From contig NZ_LT703006.1 of assembly GCF_900149695.1 (NCBI RefSeq), positions 124,001 through 188,000 on the forward strand: a stretch of DNA of 64,000 nt, read 5' to 3'. The notes below the pieces were generated by a model, which worked only from the letters and a program-made list of their open reading frames with translations, did not search any database and was not told the origin of the DNA. Below, piece after piece: positions 36,437 through 46,704 of the stretch. Within the stretch, counting starts at the first letter, position 1; every line of letters starts with the position of its first letter. The position numbers and the translations under genes are program-made. The DNA comes from Anderseniella sp. Alg231-50. Lineage in GTDB: Bacteria > Pseudomonadota > Alphaproteobacteria > Rhizobiales > Aestuariivirgaceae.

Positions 36437-37249
36437 ATGAACACGATTTCACCCCAGACCCGTGAAGACTTCAGCCGGGACGGCGTATGCGTGTTGCGAA
36501 ATGTCGTTCCCGCCGAATGGCGCAACCGGCTTGAGACAGCAATTGAAGAAAACATGCTAACTCCAGGCCCTTACGGAAAAAATCATACAGAAGAAGGTAA
36601 GCCTGGGGCCTATTTCGGTGATTATGTCAATTGGCAGCGCATCTCGGCATACAAGGATGTGTGCGATGACGGTCCGCTCGGCGCCATAGCCGGTGAACTG
36701 ATGGATGCAGCGCGCACGCAACTGTTTCATGAACATGTGCTGGTCAAGGAGCCCGGCACCGCCGACCCGACGCCCTGGCACCAGGACCTGCCGTACTACT
36801 GCCTGGACGGCAGCAAGACCGTGTCCATCTGGGTGCCGCTCGATCCGGTTTCGAAAGCCGTATGCCCGCATTTTATCGCCGGAAGCCACAAAGGTTCGGT
36901 GACGTACGTACCGCGCCGCTTCAAGACACTGGAACCGCTTGAAGGTGATACCTCGGTGTATCATCCCTTCCCCGAAATCGACGAGGCCGAACAGGCCGCC
37001 GACCTGCGGGCCTGGGACCTGGCGCCGGGTGATGCGGTCGCATTCGACTATCACACCTTGCACAACGCACCGCCCAACACGTCAGGCACCCGGCGCCGTG
37101 CCGTGAGCTTCCGCTTCATCGGCGAGGACTGCCGTTATGTTGCGCGGTCTCATGCCGTGTCGCCGCCGTTTGATGAAATGGGCCTGAAGCTGAACATGGG
37201 CGACCCGCTGCCTGAAGACTGGTTTCCGGTGGTGTGGCAGCGCCCGTAA
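36437..37249 (+). CDS. Phytanoyl-CoA dioxygenase-family protein (Fe(II)/2-oxoglutarate)
   Basis: 270 residues from ATG 36437, which has an AAGGAGG site; an upstream in-frame start at 36401 lacks one. The iron facial triad is visible: His115 and Asp117 in TPWHQDLPYY, and a distal His (His206 or His209) in FDYHTLHNAPPN. Arg in GTRRRAVSFRF would bind 2-oxoglutarate. Substrate unknown. Overlaps the GFA gene start by one base (TAATG). Confidence 0.92.
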   Translation: MNTISPQTREDFSRDGVCVLRNVVPAEWRNRLETAIEENMLTPGPYGKNHTEEGKPGAYFGDYVNWQRISAYKDVCDDGPLGAIAGELMDAARTQLFHEHVLVKEPGTADPTPWHQDLPYYCLDGSKTVSIWVPLDPVSKAVCPHFIAGSHKGSVTYVPRRFKTLEPLEGDTSVYHPFPEIDEAEQAADLRAWDLAPGDAVAFDYHTLHNAPPNTSGTRRRAVSFRFIGEDCRYVARSHAVSPPFDEMGLKLNMGDPLPEDWFPVVWQRP

Positions 37250-37719
37250 TGGCCGATACCCATTCAGGCGGTTGTCAGTGTGGCGCGGTGCGCTACCGGA
37301 TAACCGGGCCCCTGGGCCATTCCGGCATCTGTCATTGCCGCATGTGCCAGAAAGCCGGCGGCAGTTTCGGCATGGTGCTGCTCACAACTCCCATGACCCA
37401 GCTTGAATGGACCCGGGGCAAGGCTGCCGAATTCTCATCTACGCCGGTCACGGTGCGAGGGTTCTGTGCCAACTGCGGCACCCCGCTCTACATGTATGAA
37501 GCCGGTGACGTGAATTACGAACTGACCGTGGGTTCGCTGGACACACCTGATCTAGCCCCACCTGTTGACGAGGTAGGTATCGAGAGCAAGCGGGCCTGGT
37601 TCGACCAGATCACCAGTCTGCCGGGCCACCCCACAGCAGATGATCGAACGCCTGAAGACATGGCAAAGCTGGTGAACCGGCAGCATCCCGATCACGATAC
37701 CGATGAGTGGACAAAGTGA
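37249..37719 (+). CDS. GFA-family (CENP-V/glutathione-dependent formaldehyde-activating-like) zinc protein
   Basis: 156 residues. Zinc-ligand cysteines occur in the expected places: GGCQCGAVRY, CHCRMCQKAGG and GFCANCGTPLYMYE. Many members have no tested activity, and formaldehyde-glutathione adduct formation should not be assumed. Translationally coupled to the dioxygenase gene. Confidence 0.92.
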   Translation: MADTHSGGCQCGAVRYRITGPLGHSGICHCRMCQKAGGSFGMVLLTTPMTQLEWTRGKAAEFSSTPVTVRGFCANCGTPLYMYEAGDVNYELTVGSLDTPDLAPPVDEVGIESKRAWFDQITSLPGHPTADDRTPEDMAKLVNRQHPDHDTDEWTK

Positions 37720-37836
37720 AGTCAGGGCACAGTTCTGCCGGTTCGAACACTGCAAGTGAATTGAAAGGTAAACCAAACTCCTCACCCAAACTGTGAAGAT
37801 TCTAACAGTCAGCACAGCTTCATGGATCTACGATCA

Positions 37837-37886
37837 CTCCTAAAAGGAGGTCCGATAGTGGACCATCAGGCGCTTGGCCGCCAAGC
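37837..37886 (+). promoter_or_regulatory. Three consecutive hairpins in the leader of the astacin-propeller gene
   Basis: CTCCT/AGGAG (37837-37849), GGTCC/GGACC (37849-37864) and GCTTGG/CCAAGC (37872-37886) stand in a row, just before the AGGAGG ribosome site at about 37890. The first hairpin also contains AAAAGGAGG, so the leader could fold in more than one way. Confidence 0.45.
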
Positions 37887-37901
37887 ATAGGAGGCTGTGA
37901 C

Positions 37902-40900
37902 ATGGGACTCGTTAATACAATATCTAACCGTCGATGGCCGCACGGTGTTGTGCCCTATGAGATCGATGAAATTGCTTTTCCGGGAGGCAGCGCCGAGCGG
38001 CAGGTCATACTCGACGCCATCCAACAGTTCAATAATCGCACGGTTATGCGTCTGGTTAGAAGAGATGCTGACATGCACGAGGACTACATCGTGTTTCGAG
38101 AAAGCGATGTGGCCTGCTCCAGCTATGTCGGTCGGCAACAAACCGGGTCACAAGACGTGCTCTGCGATATTGGCGGCAGTCACCAGACGCAGATTCCCAA
38201 TCAGCAAAGCAAAGCAGCACCTGCACTGGCTGTGTTCGACGGAAGGTTGCATATGGTGCACCTGGGCGTCAGTTCAAACACCCTCTGGCATTCGCAATTC
38301 GACGGCAACAGCTGGACACCCAATATTAAAATTCCAGATCAAAAAAGCAAAACACCTCCCGCGCTGGCCATGTTCGACGGCGCGTTACACATGGTTCATC
38401 TCGGCAATAATTCGAACACCATCTACCATTCCATGTGGAACGGAACAGAGTGGACACCCAATGTTCCCATCGGCGACCAGAAGAGTAAACGTGCTCCGGC
38501 GCTGGCTGAATATGACGGTGAACTGCATATGGTCTATGTCGGCAGCAGTTCCAACAAGCTTTGGCACGCCAGATACAATGGTACCAGCTGGTCGAACGCT
38601 GTTGAAATCACTGGTCAGAAGAGCAAGGCGTCACCCGCGCTGACCGTGCTCAACAACGATTTGCATATGGTGCATCTGGGAAACAGTTCCAACAAGATAT
38701 GGCATTCCCGGTTTGATGGTGACACCTGGTCGCCGAACAATGAAATCGAAGGCCAAAAGAGTAAAGCGGCACCTGCAATTGCCACGTTGGGGTCCGAGCT
38801 TCATATGGTGTATCTGGGCGATAACTCGAGCAATATCTGGATTTCAAGGTTCGATGGTGCCAATTGGTCAACTGCCACAAGGATCCCGGAACAGCAGAGC
38901 AAAGCGTCGCCCGCACTGGCTGTGTTCGACGCGAGATTGCATATGGTGCAACTGGGAAACACATCAGACAATCTTTGGCATTCCCTGATTGACGAGGCAG
39001 CGCTGGGCGCCAACATGTGGGTCGTGGTGCACGAGATTGGACATGCCATAGGCTTGCATCATGAACAAAACCGCGAAGACCGGGACAACTTTGTCATTGT
39101 TGATTTCGACAATATAATCGACGAGTTCGAACCCAACTTTGAGAAGCGGACCGAGGATGCGGACGACAGCGGCTTATATGACTACGCCTCGATTATGCAC
39201 TACGGGCAATTTAACTTTACCGAACGCTTCGACAACAAGCGCGTTCCCCATCAGCAAAGCAAGGCATCACCCGCGCTTGCCATGTTCGATGGCAATTTGC
39301 ACATGGTCCACCTTGGCGGCAGTTCAAACAATCTCTGGCATTCGATTTTTGATGGCAATGAGTGGACGCCCAACATCCAGATAGCGGACCAGAGCAGCAA
39401 GGCGCCACCATCACTTGCCGCGTTCAACAATGAACTGCATATGGTCCATCTCGGCGACAACTCGAACACCATCTATCATTCCAGGTGGAACGGTACCAAT
39501 TGGTCACCCAACATTCCGATTCCGAACCAGAAAAGTAAACGGACCCCTGCCCTTGCCGTTTTTGACGGCGCCTTGCACATGGTGCACTTGGGCAACAGTT
39601 CCAACAAGATCTGGCATTCAACCTTCGATGGCACAAGCTGGTCGCCAGACGTTGAAATTGATGGCCACAAGAGTAAGTCGACGCCAGCGCTTGCCGTATT
39701 CGGAAATTCACTTCACATGGTGCACCTCGGCAACACCTCAAACAACATCTGGCATTCGCAGTTCGATGGCAACAGTTGGTCGCCAGGTGAAAAGATACCC
39801 GACCAGAAGAGTAAGGCGGCACCATCGCTGGCCGCATTCAATGGTCAATTGCACATGGTACATCTGGGCAACAACTCAAATACCATCTGGCATTCACGCT
39901 TTGACGGCACGGAGTGGACCCCAAACGTCAAAATTCCGGGTCAAAAGAGCAAAGCATCACCTGCGCTTGCCGTGTTTGGCGGTGAATTACACATGGTTCA
40001 TCTCGGTGATAGCAGCAATGACATCTGGCATTCGCTGTTCGACGGCAATGTGTGGCATTATCCTCTGCAGCCGGCAATAAGACAGGGACAGGCAACAACC
40101 GGGTTCTTGGGCAATTTCGTCGACATCGGCCTCCTGAATGATTTTTCAGCCGGCGACATTGAGACTATTTATGCATTCTACCCGATCTGGTCCGCAAATG
40201 TCGAAATACCCAATCAGCTCAGCAAGGCATCTCCGACATTGGCCGAATTCAGTGGCGAACTGCACATGGTGCATCTTGGCGACAGTTCCAACGACATATG
40301 GCACTCAAGATCTGACGGCAACAGCTGGATGCCAAATACTCGAATTCCGGATCAAAAAAGCAAAGCACCGCCTGCACTTGCCGTATTCGACGCCCGCCTG
40401 CACATGGTGCATCTGGGCAATCGCACAAACCGCATATACCATTCGATGTTCGACGGAAGTATTTGGACACCGAACTATCAGATACCAGACCAGCTGAGCA
40501 AGGCACCGCCGGCACTCGCAGTGTTCCAGGGCCGTTTGCATATGGTGCATTTGGGCAACAGTTCGAACCATATTTATCACTCGACTTTTGACGGTACGCG
40601 CTGGACGCCGAACGTCCGTATTCTGCAGCAATCGAGCAAAGCTGCGCCGGCCATCGCCACATTCGATGGCGAACTTCATATGGTGCATCTTGGCGACAGC
40701 TCAAACGACATTTGGCACTCGCGCTATGATGGAGGCCGGTGGAGTCCAAATGTGAGAGTCCACAACCAGCGAAGCCGGATATCTCCGGTCCTGGCCCAGC
40801 ACGACGGCAAGTTGCATATGCTTCACCTTGGCGAGCACTCCCGCAACATCTGGCATTCAATCTTCGACGGCACGTGGCGGCCCAATGTCATGATCCACGA

Positions 40901-41009
40901 CCAAACCAGCAAAGCAACGCCTGCACTGGCTGAGTTCGACAGTGCCCTGCACATGACGCATCTCGGAAAGACATCAAACCGAATATGGCACAGTGCACAC
41001 GAAAGATAA
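37902..41009 (+). CDS. Astacin-like (M12A) metalloprotease with three inserted or appended six-blade propeller arrays
   Basis: 1035 residues. The astacin fold appears in three pieces: residues 1-96 (WPHGVVPYEID, ACSSYVGRQ, Cys72 and Cys88), residues 371-446 with the zinc motif HEIGHAIGLHH (377-387), HEQNREDRD and the Met-turn SIMHYG (430-435, Tyr434 the fifth ligand), and residues about 723-761 (GQATTGF..., DFSAGDIETIYAFYP). Between and after them are three arrays, each of six repeats of 46 residues with starts at 98, 144, 190, 236, 282, 328; 448, 494, 540, 586, 632, 678; and 769, 815, 861, 907, 953, 998. Each blade reads roughly IPDQKSKAxPALAxFDGxLH then MVHLGNSSNxIWHSxFDGxxW, an Asp-box-like turn. 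Six-bladed lectin-like propellers are the likely fold (inference). No signal peptide is seen. Strong AGGAGG ribosome site. It looks like an island between the GFA gene and alaS. Confidence 0.93.
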   Translation: MGLVNTISNRRWPHGVVPYEIDEIAFPGGSAERQVILDAIQQFNNRTVMRLVRRDADMHEDYIVFRESDVACSSYVGRQQTGSQDVLCDIGGSHQTQIPNQQSKAAPALAVFDGRLHMVHLGVSSNTLWHSQFDGNSWTPNIKIPDQKSKTPPALAMFDGALHMVHLGNNSNTIYHSMWNGTEWTPNVPIGDQKSKRAPALAEYDGELHMVYVGSSSNKLWHARYNGTSWSNAVEITGQKSKASPALTVLNNDLHMVHLGNSSNKIWHSRFDGDTWSPNNEIEGQKSKAAPAIATLGSELHMVYLGDNSSNIWISRFDGANWSTATRIPEQQSKASPALAVFDARLHMVQLGNTSDNLWHSLIDEAALGANMWVVVHEIGHAIGLHHEQNREDRDNFVIVDFDNIIDEFEPNFEKRTEDADDSGLYDYASIMHYGQFNFTERFDNKRVPHQQSKASPALAMFDGNLHMVHLGGSSNNLWHSIFDGNEWTPNIQIADQSSKAPPSLAAFNNELHMVHLGDNSNTIYHSRWNGTNWSPNIPIPNQKSKRTPALAVFDGALHMVHLGNSSNKIWHSTFDGTSWSPDVEIDGHKSKSTPALAVFGNSLHMVHLGNTSNNIWHSQFDGNSWSPGEKIPDQKSKAAPSLAAFNGQLHMVHLGNNSNTIWHSRFDGTEWTPNVKIPGQKSKASPALAVFGGELHMVHLGDSSNDIWHSLFDGNVWHYPLQPAIRQGQATTGFLGNFVDIGLLNDFSAGDIETIYAFYPIWSANVEIPNQLSKASPTLAEFSGELHMVHLGDSSNDIWHSRSDGNSWMPNTRIPDQKSKAPPALAVFDARLHMVHLGNRTNRIYHSMFDGSIWTPNYQIPDQLSKAPPALAVFQGRLHMVHLGNSSNHIYHSTFDGTRWTPNVRILQQSSKAAPAIATFDGELHMVHLGDSSNDIWHSRYDGGRWSPNVRVHNQRSRISPVLAQHDGKLHMLHLGEHSRNIWHSIFDGTWRPNVMIHDQTSKATPALAEFDSALHMTHLGKTSNRIWHSAHER

Positions 41010-41129
41010 GGGCGGCACTGTGGTGCGGGAGATCCTGCGTCCGTGTTTGAATGCTGGCCTTTGTATTCAGGCCCGGATGAGGTCTACGGACTAAAACGAG
41101 TGAGATGAGATAGGTTCCCTAGACTCCGG

Positions 41130-43790
41130 TTACCCGACCAACCCGGCTCGAATGGCATCCAGTGCGGCATCGGCCTTGCTGCCGTCCGGACCGCCGCCCT
41201 GCGCCATGTCAGGCCGGCCACCGCCGCCCTTGCCACCAACGGCCTCGACACCTGCCTTGACCAGGTCGACCGCACTCAGTGTGTCCTTGAGGTCATCGGT
41301 TACGCCAACGCCGACGGCTGCCTTGCCGTCATTGACGGCGATCAGCGCGACCACGCCTGAACCTACCTGCGCCTTGCCCTCGTCAATGGCGCCGCGCAGG
41401 TCTTTCGGGTTCAGACCGTCCAGCACGCGGGCCAGCAGTTTCACACCACCAATATCCTCAACAGCGCTGCCGCCGGATGCAGCACCACCGCCCATAGCGA
41501 GTTTCTTCCTGGCTTCCGCCAGCTCTCGTTCCAGATTCTTGCGTTCCTCGACCAGAGCTGCGACCCGTGTCTCCACATCATCGGGTGCGGCCTTCAACAG
41601 GCCGGCAATGCGCGTTACCTGCTTGTCGCGGGTTTCAAGATGTTGCCGGGCCGCATCACCGGCCAGCGCCTCGATGCGGCGTACGCCGGCGGCCGACGCA
41701 GCTTCCGACACGACACGCACCAGGCCGATGTCACCGGTACGGCCCACATGGGTGCCGCCGCAAAGTTCCATCGAATAGACCTGCTTGTTGCCACCACCGG
41801 GCTGCTCACCCATGGAGACAACCCGCACCTCGTCACCGTACTTTTCCCCGAACAGGGCCATGGCGCCCTGCTCTATGGCCTCATCGACACTCATCAGGCG
41901 CGTCGACACGGGATCGTTCTGCATAACCACCTGATTTGCAATCTGCTCAACCTGTTCCAGTTCGTTTTCCGACAGGGATTTCGGATGCGCGAAGTCGAAC
42001 CGGAACCGGCCCGGTTCGACCAACGAGCCTTTCTGTACAACATGGTTTCCCAGCACCTGCCGCAACGCTTCATGTACAAGGTGGGTGGCCGAGTGATGTA
42101 TCCGGTTGCCGGACCGCCGGTCATGGTCGACCAGCAGCTCCACTGCGTCACCCAATGTAATCTCGCCGTCCTCAACCACGGCGATATGGACAAACAGGTC
42201 ACCCAGCCGTTTCTGCGTGTCTGTGATTTTCACCCGGGCACCGGCTGCCGTCTTCATGACGCCCATGTCCCCGGTCTGGCCACCGCTTTCACCGTAAAAC
42301 GGGGTCTGGTTGACGATGATGGAGACCTTGTCGCCTTTTGCGGCGGTTTCCAGCATCTCGCCGTCGCCAGTAACGATCGCAGCGATAACACCTTCAGCTG
42401 TTTCGGTTTCGTAACCGAGAAAATCAGTCGCACCGGTCTTGTCGCGCACGTCAAACCAGAGTGCGTCGGTATTGGTATCACCCGATCCCGCCCATGCCTT
42501 GCGGGCATCGGCCTTCTGCTTGTCCATGGCCGTATTGAAGGCATCGGTGTCGACGGAGATGTCGCGCGCCCGCAAGGCGTCCTCGGTCAGGTCAAGCGGG
42601 AACCCGTACGTGTCGTAGAGTTTGAATGCCACATCACCGGAGAACCGGTCACCGGCCGACAGTCCGGACGACTCGTCATCCAGCATCTTCAGGCCGCGCT
42701 CCAGGGTCTTGCGGAAACGGGTTTCCTCAAGCCGCAGGGTCTCGGTAATCAGGTCACCTGCCCGTGTCAATTCGGGAAAGGCTTGCGCCATTTCACGTTG
42801 CAGCGCCGGCACCAGCTTCCACATCAGCGGTTCTTTCACGCCCAGCAGTTCGGCATGGCGCATGGCCCGGCGCATGATGCGCCGCAATACATAGCCGCGT
42901 CCCTCGTTTGACGGCAACACGCCGTCGGCGATCAGGAATGAAGTCGCTCGCAGGTGATCGGCGATCACCCGGTTTGACGCCGCGCTGGGCCCGGTGGATT
43001 CGACACCGGTTTCATCGACGATGGCGGCAATCAGCGACTTGAACAGATCGGTTTCGTAATTGTCATGGGTGCCCTGCAGCAGGGCGGAAATCCGTTCAAG
43101 GCCCATGCCGGTGTCGATAGACGGCCGCGGCAGGTCCTGGCGGTCGTCAACCGTCACCTGTTCATACTGCATGAACACCAGGTTCCAGATTTCGATGAAC
43201 CTGTCGCCGTCTTCATCCGGCGATCCGGGAGGGCCGCCGGGAATGTGATCGCCATGATCGAAGAATATCTCCGAGCATGGCCCGCACGGCCCGGTATCGC
43301 CCATGGCCCAGAAATTGTCATGGGTCGGAATGCGAATGATCTTGTCGTCAGACAGGCCGGCAATCTTCTTCCACAGGTCGAAAGCCTCGTCGTCGGTATG
43401 ATAGACGGTAACCAGCAGGCGCTTTGCGTCCAGGCCGTATTCCTTGGTGATCAGGTTCCACGCAAGTTCTATCGCGTGTTCCTTGAAATAGTCACCGAAT
43501 GAGAAATTGCCCAGCATCTCGAAGAAGGTGTGATGGCGCGCGGTGTAACCGACATTATCCAGGTCGTTGTGCTTGCCGCCGGCGCGGACGCATTTCTGCG
43601 ATGTCACCGCCCGGCTGTAAGGCCGTTTCTCCAGACCGGTAAAGACGTTCTTGAACTGAACCATGCCGGCATTGGTGAACATCAGCGTCGGATCATTGTG
43701 CGGTACAAGGGACGATGATGCCACTTCCTCGTGACCGTTCTTTACGAAGTAATCGAGGAAGGTGGAGCGTATTTCGTTGACGCCTGACAT
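41130..43790 (-). CDS. alaS: Alanyl-tRNA synthetase
   Basis: 886 residues from the ATG at 43788-43790 ([15 protein letters not shown]), the standard start; the open frame extends 25 codons upstream without family support. Class II core: [29 protein letters not shown], and FDGNARD-like downstream parts. The editing domain has [16 protein letters not shown] and [13 protein letters not shown]. The C-terminal DHHA1 region ends [16 protein letters not shown]. It follows recA on the same strand, the common alphaproteobacterial order. Confidence 0.97.
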   Translation of the reverse strand: MSGVNEIRSTFLDYFVKNGHEEVASSSLVPHNDPTLMFTNAGMVQFKNVFTGLEKRPYSRAVTSQKCVRAGGKHNDLDNVGYTARHHTFFEMLGNFSFGDYFKEHAIELAWNLITKEYGLDAKRLLVTVYHTDDEAFDLWKKIAGLSDDKIIRIPTHDNFWAMGDTGPCGPCSEIFFDHGDHIPGGPPGSPDEDGDRFIEIWNLVFMQYEQVTVDDRQDLPRPSIDTGMGLERISALLQGTHDNYETDLFKSLIAAIVDETGVESTGPSAASNRVIADHLRATSFLIADGVLPSNEGRGYVLRRIMRRAMRHAELLGVKEPLMWKLVPALQREMAQAFPELTRAGDLITETLRLEETRFRKTLERGLKMLDDESSGLSAGDRFSGDVAFKLYDTYGFPLDLTEDALRARDISVDTDAFNTAMDKQKADARKAWAGSGDTNTDALWFDVRDKTGATDFLGYETETAEGVIAAIVTGDGEMLETAAKGDKVSIIVNQTPFYGESGGQTGDMGVMKTAAGARVKITDTQKRLGDLFVHIAVVEDGEITLGDAVELLVDHDRRSGNRIHHSATHLVHEALRQVLGNHVVQKGSLVEPGRFRFDFAHPKSLSENELEQVEQIANQVVMQNDPVSTRLMSVDEAIEQGAMALFGEKYGDEVRVVSMGEQPGGGNKQVYSMELCGGTHVGRTGDIGLVRVVSEAASAAGVRRIEALAGDAARQHLETRDKQVTRIAGLLKAAPDDVETRVAALVEERKNLERELAEARKKLAMGGGAASGGSAVEDIGGVKLLARVLDGLNPKDLRGAIDEGKAQVGSGVVALIAVNDGKAAVGVGVTDDLKDTLSAVDLVKAGVEAVGGKGGGGRPDMAQGGGPDGSKADAALDAIRAGLVG

Positions 43791-44122
43791 GGAATTGAAA
43801 GCCTGCTTTGAAATAGATGAATATGTTGAGGGCGCATTTATACCCGCACCGGGGTTGATGTCCATAAATCCGTGAAATGTTCAGGCCCCGGACGCCGTTG
43901 TTCAAATACACAAACGCCCTCCCGGTGGTCGGGAAGGCGTTTGAAGGCAGGATCTGATGGGGCGTCAGCAATCCTGCAAGGCCGGACCGGATGAGGGTCA
44001 GGGGTTTGGGGGGTGCTCATACCCCGGTACCGGCCTTTGTTCAGGTGGGAGCCTGAAATCTAACACTACTCACTGCTTCTTACGCAGCCCGGCAGGGACC
44101 GGACTGCAAAGCCTGCAAGAAT
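43791..44122 (-). other. 332-base spacer between recA and alaS with two large hairpins
   Basis: It holds no gene I can support. It contains the hairpin at 43911-43943 and a long structured element at 43979-44038: AAGGCCGG and ACCGG pair with CCGGT and CCGGCCTT, enclosing a second ATGAG/CTCAT pair. This could be the recA 3' end, an alaS leader or a small RNA. Confidence 0.5.
43911..43943 (-). terminator. Probable terminator downstream of recA
   Basis: CAAACGCC (43911-43918) pairs with GGCGTTTG (43936-43943), with CCC/GGG inside. On the minus strand it is followed by TGTATTTG, a weak T tract. It lies about 180 bases after the recA stop. Confidence 0.5.
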
Positions 44123-45247
<1,125 letters not shown>

Positions 45248-45566
45248 GCTCCTTATTTCACATTGCGTTGCTGCTCGCCAGAAAATCTCTTCGTTCCGGC
45301 TTTGTTCCTCAGTATTGTACTCATTTTGTTCTCATTGCAAGAAAAAAATTAAACCGTTGTTCCAAAAGTATTTTCCAGCCCTTGTCCATGGCAATCTGAC
45401 AGTTTTGATAAAACTCGCCAGGGAGCTTTGGACGGAACAATGACGCCGGCCGGCGATTCTGGCCAGCCTCTGATCAATACCGCCTGCCCCAGTTTTCCGG
45501 ACTGGTCAAACAGACGGCTTTCTGCCAGTTTGCAGCTTCAATGCATTGGTCCTGGAGGGTTGCCAC
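45248..45566. other. 319-base divergent spacer between recA and the dipeptidase-like gene
   Basis: It carries the recA promoter region with the LexA box, an AT-rich stretch around 45335-45365 and the ribosome site of the rightward gene. No other gene seen. Confidence 0.5.
45293..45307 (-). promoter_or_regulatory. LexA (SOS) box of recA, alphaproteobacterial type
   Basis: GTTC-CGGCTTT-GTTC, an exact GTTC-N7-GTTC direct repeat, starts 46 bases upstream of the recA start codon. This is the known alphaproteobacterial LexA operator form. Confidence 0.85.
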
Positions 45567-46538
45567 GTGCTGATTGACGGATTGCAGTACTGCAACTATT
45601 CAGAAAAGGTTTTCCGGCAGATGCGCGACGGGGGCGTCGACGCCGTTCATGTCACCATCTGCTATCACGAGAATTTCCGCGAGACGGTTGCCAACCTGGA
45701 GCAATGGAACCGCTGGTTCGAGCAGTTTCCCGACCTGATCGTCAGGGGCACCAGCGGCGATGACGTGCGCCGCGCTCACGAACAGGGCCGCACCGCAATT
45801 CTTTTCGGCCTGCAGAACTGCTCTCCGATCGAGGATGATATCTCGCTGGTGGAGATCCTGCACACGCTCGGCGTCCGCTTCATGCAGTTGACCTACAACA
45901 ACCAGTCCCTGCTCGCCACCGGCGCCTATGAGGCCGAGGACACCGGCCTGACCCGCATGGGAAAACAGGTGGTGCACGAAATGAACCGGGTCGGCCTGGT
46001 GGTGGACATGTCCCATTCCGCCGAACGGTCCACCCTGGAAGCCATCGACCATTCCACCCGCCCCATCGCCATCACCCACGCCAATCCGAAATTTTGGCAC
46101 GACGGGTTGCGCAACAAGTCGGACACCGTATTGAAGGCGTTGGCGGCCGCAGGCGGCATGCTGGGCTTTTCGCTCTACCCGCACCACCTCAAGGGCGGAT
46201 CTGAGTGCACGGTGGAAAGTTTCTGCGATATGGTCGCCCGCACCGCCGACATGATCGGCATCGACCATCTCGGCATCGGTTCTGACCTGTGCCAGGACCA
46301 GCCCGACAGTGTCGTGGAATGGATGCGGGTCGGGCGCTGGTCGAAACAGGTCGACTATGGCGAAGGCTCAAAGGACAATGCCGGCTTCCCGCCCCAGCCC
46401 GGCTGGTTCACCGGCAACCAGGACTTCGGCAACATTGCCGCCGGGCTGAAGGCGGTTGGCATGTCGGACGAGGACACCGCCAGGGTCATGGGCGGCAACT
46501 GGTTGAAATTCTTTGATGCAAATTTCGGGGCTGCTTAG
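45567..46538 (+). CDS. M19 (membrane dipeptidase) family protein with altered metal ligands
   Basis: 323 residues from the GTG at 45567, preceded by GGAGGG at seven bases; the frame is open from 45546. The renal-dipeptidase barrel is clear: LGVRFMQLTYNNQS, GLVVDMSHSAERSTLEAID (His150), IAITHAN (His171) and DHLGIGSDLCQD. The usual N-terminal HxD zinc pair is missing: the DGHxD position reads D4-G5-L6-Q7-Y8. The bridging Glu position reads Gln83 in FGLQNC. It therefore has at most part of the dinuclear site. Activity on dipeptides is uncertain; it may act on another amide. A copy of its last 15 codons is found at 47407. Confidence 0.85.
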   Translation: MLIDGLQYCNYSEKVFRQMRDGGVDAVHVTICYHENFRETVANLEQWNRWFEQFPDLIVRGTSGDDVRRAHEQGRTAILFGLQNCSPIEDDISLVEILHTLGVRFMQLTYNNQSLLATGAYEAEDTGLTRMGKQVVHEMNRVGLVVDMSHSAERSTLEAIDHSTRPIAITHANPKFWHDGLRNKSDTVLKALAAAGGMLGFSLYPHHLKGGSECTVESFCDMVARTADMIGIDHLGIGSDLCQDQPDSVVEWMRVGRWSKQVDYGEGSKDNAGFPPQPGWFTGNQDFGNIAAGLKAVGMSDEDTARVMGGNWLKFFDANFGAA

Positions 46539-46704
46539 ACAGGTTGGCGGTGTTCAAGTTTTTTTCGTAGTGACCGACACATCAATCGTCTCTTTGTCCT
46601 GCTCAGTTTAACAGCGCAACCTGCATGGCCCAATTCGACGTTCCGGATGGCGGGTCTGTTCCGCAGTCGCGTTCAAAAATTGTAGAGTATGGCGACCGAT
46701 GGAT

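Noticed and set aside
38193-41009. 138-base periodic repeats that could be mistaken for CRISPR or a DNA satellite
   Set aside because: They stay in one reading frame, vary at codon level and encode propeller blades; spacing and length do not fit CRISPR.
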